A stretch of DNA of 64,000 bases from contig JALIZF010001448.1 in the NCBI GenBank assembly GCA_029948255.1, positions 186,001 through 250,000 on the forward strand, given 5' to 3'. The notes under the pieces are model-generated. The model did not search any database. It was not told the origin of the DNA and saw only the letters and a list, made by a program, of their open reading frames with translations. Both the position numbers and the translations under genes were made by a program. Positions 57,446 to 64,000 of this stretch are shown here, piece after piece. This stretch comes from Telmatactis stephensoni (lineage: Eukaryota > Cnidaria > Anthozoa > Actiniaria > Isophelliidae). How positions within the stretch are numbered: position 1 is the first letter of the stretch; every line of letters starts with the position of its first letter.

Positions 57446-57889
57446 TACCTAAATCGCTACCTAAGTTCGTCGTTCTGGAGCCCTCAGGATGCGAGGTCAA
57501 TATTTCTTGGAGACAACTTGATGTTAAAAAGGTCTATACCTTCATAATAACGTTTTTCCAGTTTGCATTTTCGGGTGCGAGGAATTTGCATTCGGGGTTT
57601 ATAGGTGTTTATGAATCATCTCATTCAGTTTTTAATTCGCTATAGTGGATCCTGCAGTAGTGTGTATAACATAGATATGGAATACATGGCAAGGTGATGG
57701 AATACGTTTTAATGCCATATCAAGATTAAGATTATTGACTTCACAGATTAAAGTCCCATAATCCCTAGCAAAACGTACATTTTTGAAAAAGTCGAGTATC
57801 TTGGACTCGTAGTTAAAGCGAAGAAGAATCTAAATGAGAGGAGATGGACAAGAAAAATTTGATATATTAGAGAAAGCATGCCGTGTTCC
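57446..57889. other. Non-coding stretch
   Basis: Nothing recognised. Confidence 0.35.
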
Positions 57890-57980
57890 TTTTTTGAGTT
57901 TTAGAGGTCGGAGCAGTTCTGCTAACGTGGATACACCGACTGTTTTCTGCTCGCAGCATTTCACTTTCTACTAGAAACGG
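57890..57980 (-). mobile_element. Dispersed repeat family, copy C (5' fragment)
   Basis: Read on the minus strand it begins CCGTTTCTAGTAGAAAGTG, TGCTGCGAGCAGAAAACAG and continues CACGTTAGCAGAACTG, as in copy B at 32681. Only about 90 bases are present. Confidence 0.75.
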
Positions 57981-59125
57981 TTAGTCTAATAAAGTACTCG
58001 CCCATTCAAAGCTAATTATCCCAGATTGAAACTCGTGCTCTCCGGAAGGCTAGAATTTGGTCAGTAATAAACGCATTTGGTTCATAACACATTTTTGAAA
58101 TTTAAGACACATTGTGTCGTAATTTAAGGAACAAACGTCTCCTCACGACACATTTCAACTCAGCGGAGACGGCGCAAAATGTCCATGTCAAAGTAGTAGA
58201 ATTTTTAGCAGGATTTACAGAGAGTGTATAGCAAGAACAATATACATTATATCCGGGGATAGCAAGAGATTTTGCTATCTTATCTTTAGAATTCAAGCTT
58301 AGAATCTCATTGCCGCTATTATATACAAACTAGTTAATATCACTGAAGCAGAACAGTGCATGTGGGTAACAATACCAGCATTCTTTCTGTCGAGTGCAAA
58401 CAACAAGCCATGCATTCAAACAAAAGACAAAACTGAAGCACATGCGGAAAAGGTTGAGAGGTACATTTAACTACGTTTGTGCGTTTGTTTTTTGTTTTGT
58501 TTGTTTTTTGTTTTTGTTGAATTTGTCTAAGCAAGGAATGAAGAAACGACAGTGACAAGCCATTGTGCGGGAAGGCCGCTTGAGGAATAAAATGAGATAA
58601 CTTTCATTTTTGCTGACTTCTTGTGTCCGTATAAAATTAAGAGTAAAATGTCTTAGACACTACAAGTTTTATTTGTGTCTATGTGCCGTTGTTTAGCTTC
58701 AAGAGCTTAATAAATGGAGTAGGAAACCATTTCATTTGCGTCTTGTCTCTTGTGTATTTTGCGTTTTGGCCCTGGAACAATAAAGTGGATAGAACAAAAT
58801 TTCATTTGCGTCTTTGTCGTTATCTTGGGCTTATAGATGTGTCTTGTGTCTTGAATTTTAGAAAAATTTATGTGGAAGAAGAAAATGTATGCACAATTTC
58901 ATTTTCGCCTTTTGTATTTGTTTGCACCTATAGTTTACGCCTGGGTGAATTCTTAGTTTGTCGATCACTAAACTCCTATTGTGCGCTAATTGGTTAGTAA
59001 TTCTTTCTCGGAATATATGGCGTGCACTCTAACTTAACACCGATCAATCTTATGGCATTAAATTTGTCTCTAGATTATAAACCAATTTAGCGGAAGCTCA
59101 TCCAGTTATCATCACGGCCTCCATT
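57981..59125. other. Non-coding stretch
   Basis: TTTCATTTGCGTCTT occurs twice (58730, 58800) and GTTT-rich runs lie near 58490-58520. No supported gene. Confidence 0.35.
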
Positions 59126-59320
59126 TTAGATTAATAGCCATTCTGTCCAAGGGAAGTGTCTGTTGCTTGTACTGACTCGCCACGACTTCAGCGCTCTCAT
59201 GCAGGACGCACGTGGGGACACTTTGGCCACTAGGTCGATCCGAGCAACTCGGATGTCATGTTGCTTCAGCTCTTCTTGCACTCTTTCCAAAATTCCTTTT
59301 ACATACGGAGGGACCAAGCT
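59126..59320 (-). pseudogene. Possible Penelope-like linker fragment
   Basis: The minus frame begins SLVPPYVKGILERVQEELKQ and soon ends. A PYVKG-x-x-E pattern precedes the GIY-YIG domain in Penelope-like elements, but no RT or GIY-YIG was found here, so this is weak. Confidence 0.25.
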
Positions 59321-60370
59321 CTGTGGGTTTCCTGCATCTTTCTACCAGGTGAAATGACGTCTTTACATGCTCATATCAGTTCTCAAGGTCATTTTCCAAA
59401 ATACCTCGTACGCGCATTCTCGCCGGGACAAAAAAAAAAAAAAAAGTCAGAAGACTCGAATTAACGCGAAAGCTAGAAGGCATTTTGCACATTCTTAGTT
59501 ATTTGCCTTTGTTAGGTTCAGTGAATAGTTTTCTCGATCCTGCATTCCACCTAGGTGCATCCGGTCTTGGTGAAAGAGTTACCGTTGCTGACTTTTACAT
59601 TTTTGTTTGTAATTCATCCGTCAGACGGATTTTTAATTTGGCGTGATCAGTCAGTTGGACTATGGGTCGCGAAACTTTTGTTACTGCTTTAGGGTAGATT
59701 GGGCCTGTTGGTCGGAAAATAGGCGTTTTTTATCAATTTGAATTGCGTTTTTCTTCGTTTGTTGGTTCCCTTTTCCGCTATTCTAAGTTTCACCTAATAT
59801 CAGCAATATAGAAAGTCCTACCACAGATCGGTTTTCTTTGGACTTGATGTTCTAGCATTCTGACCAACTCGGATTCCTTAAACGTTTCACCTGTTTGCAA
59901 ATAGTTTGGTTTTGCGACAAGCATTAACCCACCAGTAGTGGACTGTGCGTTTACTCTCGCAGGATAGTTGTGGATATAGTCCCATGTGCCAGTTTGATCC
60001 CTTAAAACGCACATGGGTTTTTACGAAAAGCAATGTCTTGCTACCTAGTTTAGCTGGTCGACAAGAGTGGTCCGTACACGCCCACTCGTTGTGAGTGGTG
60101 GTTTCTAAGAGTAATTTCTCTACTTTTGGCGTCAGTCTCACGAGTGCCCTTGATAATTTGAGACACTATGAATCTTCTTTAATCTCCAATTCTAGTTCAA
60201 TTGGTATTATTACTGTTTGCATTTGGCAGACTGTTAACGATGCAGTGATAACTGGCAAATTAGAGAGGAGAGAGTGCTGGTTACGAGTGCGGATTTTCGG
60301 AGTTGGAATCTGAGTAATGGAGAGAGTAGCGGGAAGTTACCAGGTAATATATGTTTGATCAATGAAGACG
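59321..60370. other. Unassigned; two overlapping minus-strand frames
   Basis: Minus frames 59790-60014 (contains TGGLMLVAKPNYLQTGETF) and 59887-60141 (contains WACTDHSCRPAKLGS) look somewhat protein-like but match no family I know. An A-run lies at 59429-59444. Confidence 0.3.
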
Positions 60371-60374
60371 GGGA

Positions 60375-60470
60375 CTAATCCACGCCTCCAATGGAAATTG
60401 AACCTACAATTTCAGATTACCGGTCCGATGCCCTAACTACTACAGAGCTGTGGAAGGCCCTAGTAGCAAG
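60375..60470 (-). mobile_element. tRNA-derived SINE-like segment
   Basis: On the minus strand it reads AGCTCTGTAGTAGTTAGGGC, ATCGGACCGGTAATCTGAAA and TTGTAGGTTCAATTTCC. A tRNA-like anticodon stem-loop (TCGGA/TCTGA) and a B-box-like GGTTCAATTTCC are visible. The acceptor stem is not convincing, so it is a tRNA-derived repeat or pseudogene rather than a working tRNA. Confidence 0.5.
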
Positions 60471-60613
60471 CAGTCGGCTAATCGCTGATAACTCGAGCGG
60501 TTTAGATTATGGGAATCTTCTGTAGGAAAGTGGGGAGTTAGGCGGTGGTCGTTTTAGTCCATTTGGGCCGTGGCCCCAATAAACGTATGCATGGTGTATT
60601 GGTGAGGGCAGGA

Positions 60614-60673
60614 GCGGACTCCTCCCATAACTTAATTATACGATGAGTTAATGAGTATGCAGTGAGGATATAT
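60614..60673 (+). repeat. 60-bp direct repeat, copy 1
   Basis: GCGGACTCCTCCCATAACTT through GCAGTGAGGATATAT recurs at 61568-61628, 954 bases downstream. Confidence 0.9.
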
Positions 60674-60679
60674 TACTAT

Positions 60680-60771
60680 TTTCACTGCATAATTAATTAG
60701 CTCAGAGTATAAATAAGCCTGCTCAATCTAGGAGTGGTCACTTCAAGATACGCCGGCACAACGTGAACTTT
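60680..60771 (+). promoter_or_regulatory. TATA-bearing repeated module, copy 2
   Basis: Near-identical to 55711-55802, with TATAAATA at 60708 and the same downstream GTGGTCACTTCAAG. The two modules are about 4.97 kb apart in the same orientation. Confidence 0.5.
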
Positions 60772-61567
60772 TGCGACCCACCCACCTCCCCTGGTGGCGG
60801 TTGATCAGCCTATCCACTAGTTTTGAGTTGTGTTTTGCTAAGTGTTGGCCTCAAGCCGAAGGATCCTAGCTCTAGATTCCTAATCAACGCTAGCGTGACA
60901 TGGACCAGAACCATTGAATGTTGAAGTCGATTTGCTTTGTTATGTGTGCACCCTTTGTCTTCCTCCAGTGTCCCCCAAATTATTGAAGGGATTGTCTCCA
61001 TAAAGACAATAGCGTTTTCCCGTTATCCTCGACTCTAAAGATTTTCTTAATGTATGGCCATTTTCAACCAACCATTGCAAACACAGCCAATATAGCTACC
61101 AATTTGCTATATGTACCCTACATAGAATTTGGTTTTTAACCCCAAAAGTTATCCCTAAGAGGGAATAAGTCATTGAATTCGACTAGACGTGCTCCTCGAA
61201 AGTAACAGCAATTTCGTCATATTTCAACCAGCAACGTTTTCGTTCAGTTATACCTTCTTTGCAGCATAAATTACAGTAGGGAAGCGTTCTTTACAATCTA
61301 TGATCAGCCCGCAGTCCAAGTCTCCAACGAGGGAGGTTGTTAGGCAATAGTGGTTGGTGGTGTAGATTAATAGGTTTTCCAACTACAAGTTTTTTCTAAT
61401 TCGGAACTCATGGGCATCCTTTTTCGGCCATTTTTAAAATTCAAAGAAAATTGTCCCACAGGAGAATACGGCAGTTCATTACACAAACCCGCCGAATTTC
61501 ACCAAGCAAAACAAACTCAAAACTGACTTGCCAATATCCTTATTACATGCTTATTACCTCATCAGTC
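60772..61567. other. Non-coding stretch
   Basis: Bounded by the two 60-bp direct repeats; possibly a small element or solo terminal repeat. No frame of note. Confidence 0.35.
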
Positions 61568-61628
61568 GCGGACTCCTCCCATAACTTAATTATACGATGA
61601 GTTAATGAGTATGCAGTGAGGATATATA
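61568..61628 (+). repeat. 60-bp direct repeat, copy 2
   Basis: Matches 60614-60673 closely and ends GAGGATATATAAC. Confidence 0.9.
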
Positions 61629-61948
61629 ACTATAAGGACTATGTATTACCTATAATAATCAGGGGACCCAGGGAGAAGAGGGAAGGCGGGTGGGTGGGGG
61701 GGGGGCGTAATCTCCTATCCGTTGTATTCTCTCGTAAGCGGCCACCCAGAGGATTCAAAAAAGGTCGCTTAGGAGAATGTGCTCTCATAAGCGACTACAC
61801 ACCCTGGCAAAAAAAATCTCTAAAAGTTACCGATAGTTTTATCAAAAGGGCGTGGCTTTACCACGCCTACCTACGGTTTTGGAAAAAATGAAGTGAAGAG
61901 GCTGGTGTAGATGGAGAATTTTTAATCGTTCACATTTGTTAAGACAGC
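61629..61948. other. Non-coding; G-rich patch
   Basis: G-run near 61696-61706 and AAGCG-type words. A 91-codon frame shows no family signature. Confidence 0.35.
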
Positions 61949-64000
61949 GCGTTTTCTAGTTGTGGATCTATTAAACCTCCCAGCTCTCGATTATACGTGA
62001 TCGAAGAAGTGTTTTTAAATTGCATTTAAGTGAATTCGGTTTTCGATTTTTTGTGATTGTTTTTGCCTTGAAGAGTATGTCAGCATTATGATATACACAA
62101 ACTTTTGTGATTTTTATTTTCTTGGACAGCATTACAGCAATATTATGTATTACTTTACTATCATAATTTTCTTGGATGTAAGTAACTCTTTTCTCTTAGC
62201 AAGAATCCAGCTTTGATAATCTAAACTCAAACGGAATGCAAGCTTGAGCTCACAGTAGAATAAAGAATTCTACGACCCGAGAAGGAGCTGAGCAATCCTT
62301 ATATTCAAGTGGTAAAGTGACGCAGCTATGTACACAGTTACTACGCTTGCTACAGTTACTATACGCTTGCTACAGTTACTACGCTTGCTACAATTACTCT
62401 ACTTGCTACGTTTACTACAGTTACTACACTTGCTACAGTTACTACACTTGCTACAATTACTACGCTTGCTACAGTTACTACACTTGCTACGGTTACTACG
62501 CTTACTACAGTTACTACGTTTACTACAGTTACTACGCTTACTACAGTTACTACGTTTACTACAGTTACTACGCTTACTACAGTTACTATGTTTACTACAG
62601 TTACTACGCTTACTACAGTTACTACGTTTACTACAGTTACTACGCCTGCTACAGTTACTACGCCTGCTACAGTTACTATGCTTGCTACGTTTACTACAGT
62701 TACTACGCTTGCTACAATTACTACGCTTGCTACAGTTACTACACTTGCTACAGTTACTACACTTGCTACAGTTACTACACTTGCTACAGTTACTACACTT
62801 GCTACAGTTACTAGACTTGCTACAGTTACTAGACTTGCTACAGTTACTACGCCTGCTACAGTTACTACGCCTGCTACAGTTACTATGCCTGCTACAGTTA
62901 CTACGCCTGCTACAGTTACTACGCCTGCTACAGTTACTACGCCTGCTATAGTTACTACGCCTGCTACAGTTACTACGCTTGCTACAGTTACTATACGCTT
63001 GCTACAGTTACTACGCTTGCTACAATTACTACACTTGCTACGTTTACTAGTTACTACGCTTGCTACAGTTACTACACTTGCTACAATTACTACGCTTGCT
63101 ACAGTTACTACACTTGCTACAGTTACTACACTTGCTACAGTTACTACACTTGCTACAGTTACTACACTTGCTACAGTTACTACGCTTACTACAGTTACTA
63201 CGTTTACTACGCCTGCTACAGTTACTACGCTTGCTACGTTTACTACAGTTACTACACTTGCTACAGTTACTACACTTGCTACAGTTACTACACTTGCTAC
63301 AGTTACTACGCTTGCTACAGTTACTACGCCTGCTACAGTTACTACGCCTGCTACAGTTACTACGCCTGCTACAGTTACTACGCCTGCTACAATTACTACG
63401 CCTGCTACAATTACTACGCTTACTACGCGTTTTCTAGTTGTGGACCTATTAAACCTCCCGGCTCTCGATTATACGTGATCGAAGAAGTGTTTTAAAATTG
63501 CATTTAAGTGAATTCGGTTTTCGATTTTTTGTGATTGTTTTTGCCTTGAAGAGTATGTCAGCATTATGATATACACAAACTTTTGTGATTTTTATTTTCT
63601 TGGACAGCATTACAGCAATATTATGTATTACTTTACTATCATAATTTTCTTGGATGTAAGTAACTCTTTTCTCTTAGCAAGAATCCAGCTTTGATAATCT
63701 AAACTCAAACGGAATGCAACCTTGAGCTCACAGTAGAATAAAGAATTCTACGACCCGAGAAGGAGCTGAGCAATCCTTATATTCAAGTGGTAAAGTGACG
63801 CAGCTATGTACACAGTTACTACGCTTGCTACAGTTACTATACGCTTGCTACAGTTACTACGCTTGCTACAATTACTCTACTTGCTACGTTTACTACAGTT
63901 ACTACACTTGCTACAGTTACTACACTTGCTACAATTACTACGCTTGCTACAGTTACTACACTTGCTACGGTTACTACGCTTACTACAGTTACTACGTTTA
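61949..64000 (+). repeat. 1,478-bp higher-order tandem repeat (one full unit plus 574 bases)
   Basis: A unique block of about 380 bases (GCGTTTTCTAGTTGTGGA ... GACGCAGCTATG) is followed by about 1.1 kb of minisatellite (62331-63426). The unique block then recurs at 63427-63808 with only a handful of substitutions, and the minisatellite resumes with the same order of variant units to the window's end. Offset is 1,478 at both ends of the unique block. The array continues beyond 64000. Confidence 0.95.
62331..63426 (+). repeat. 18-bp minisatellite (TTGCTACAGTTACTACRC)
   Basis: About 60 units of GCTACAGTTACTACRCT with 12- and 6-bp variants (GCTACGTTTACTACAG). All three plus frames stay open in places (ATVTT, LLQLL, YYSYY repeats) because units are multiples of three. 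I regard these as non-coding artefacts. Confidence 0.95.

Noticed and set aside
62331..63426. CRISPR-like periodic repeat
   Set aside because: No unique spacers; units are contiguous variants of one 18-mer, and the genome is eukaryotic.
62317..63478. Large plus-strand frames with YYSYY, LLQLL and ATVTT repeats
   Set aside because: All three frames are open because the minisatellite units are multiples of three; no start context or flanking exon.

Overview
The window is AT-rich eukaryotic nuclear DNA, most likely from a cnidarian, probably an anthozoan such as a stony coral or anemone. That is an inference: reading frames are short exons with GT-AG borders, gene density is low, and most recognisable proteins are transposon-encoded. 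They come from CR1/L2-like and R2-type LINEs, a Mutator-like transposase, piggyBac, PIF/Harbinger and Tc1/IS630 families, among many foldback elements and long microsatellites. Nothing bacterial, no rRNA and no CRISPR array was seen. Line-based coordinates may be off by a base or two.

Layout. 1-11 kb: one immunoglobulin-domain exon (minus), a foldback element with a 9-bp target duplication, an inverted pair of ACATACGA-type arrays, and GAAA and AAAAC microsatellites. 11-19 kb: a LINE reverse transcriptase in two pieces around a repeat-filled insertion with inverted ends. 19-31 kb: dispersed repeats, nested long inverted repeats and a few possible first exons. 31-32 kb: an unrecognised spliced gene. 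34.4-35.6 kb: a damaged trihelix/Myb-like gene.

36.4-40.4 kb is the most interesting part. A roughly 4.0-kb element has matching inverted ends next to TA dinucleotides. It carries two outward-facing genes: a DD34E IS630/Tc1-type transposase (plus) and a two-exon, 378-residue protein with a perfectly spaced DM (doublesex/mab-3) zinc-binding domain (minus). A DM-domain gene inside a TA-flanked DNA transposon is, as far as I know, not an established arrangement. Two short nonautonomous elements elsewhere (14.6 and 27.0 kb) have ends of related design.

40.4-48 kb: a tandem duplication that copies the right end of that element, a broken unrecognised gene whose intron holds LINE debris, and a decayed Mutator-like transposase gene with an L2-like LINE in its intron. 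49.6-50.7 kb: back-to-back piggyBac and Harbinger remnants. 52-55 kb: four exons (minus) that may form a P-loop ATPase gene. 55-64 kb: a 69-bp tandem repeat, repeated TATA-bearing modules, a tRNA-derived SINE-like segment, and a 1,478-bp higher-order repeat made of a unique block plus an 18-bp minisatellite.
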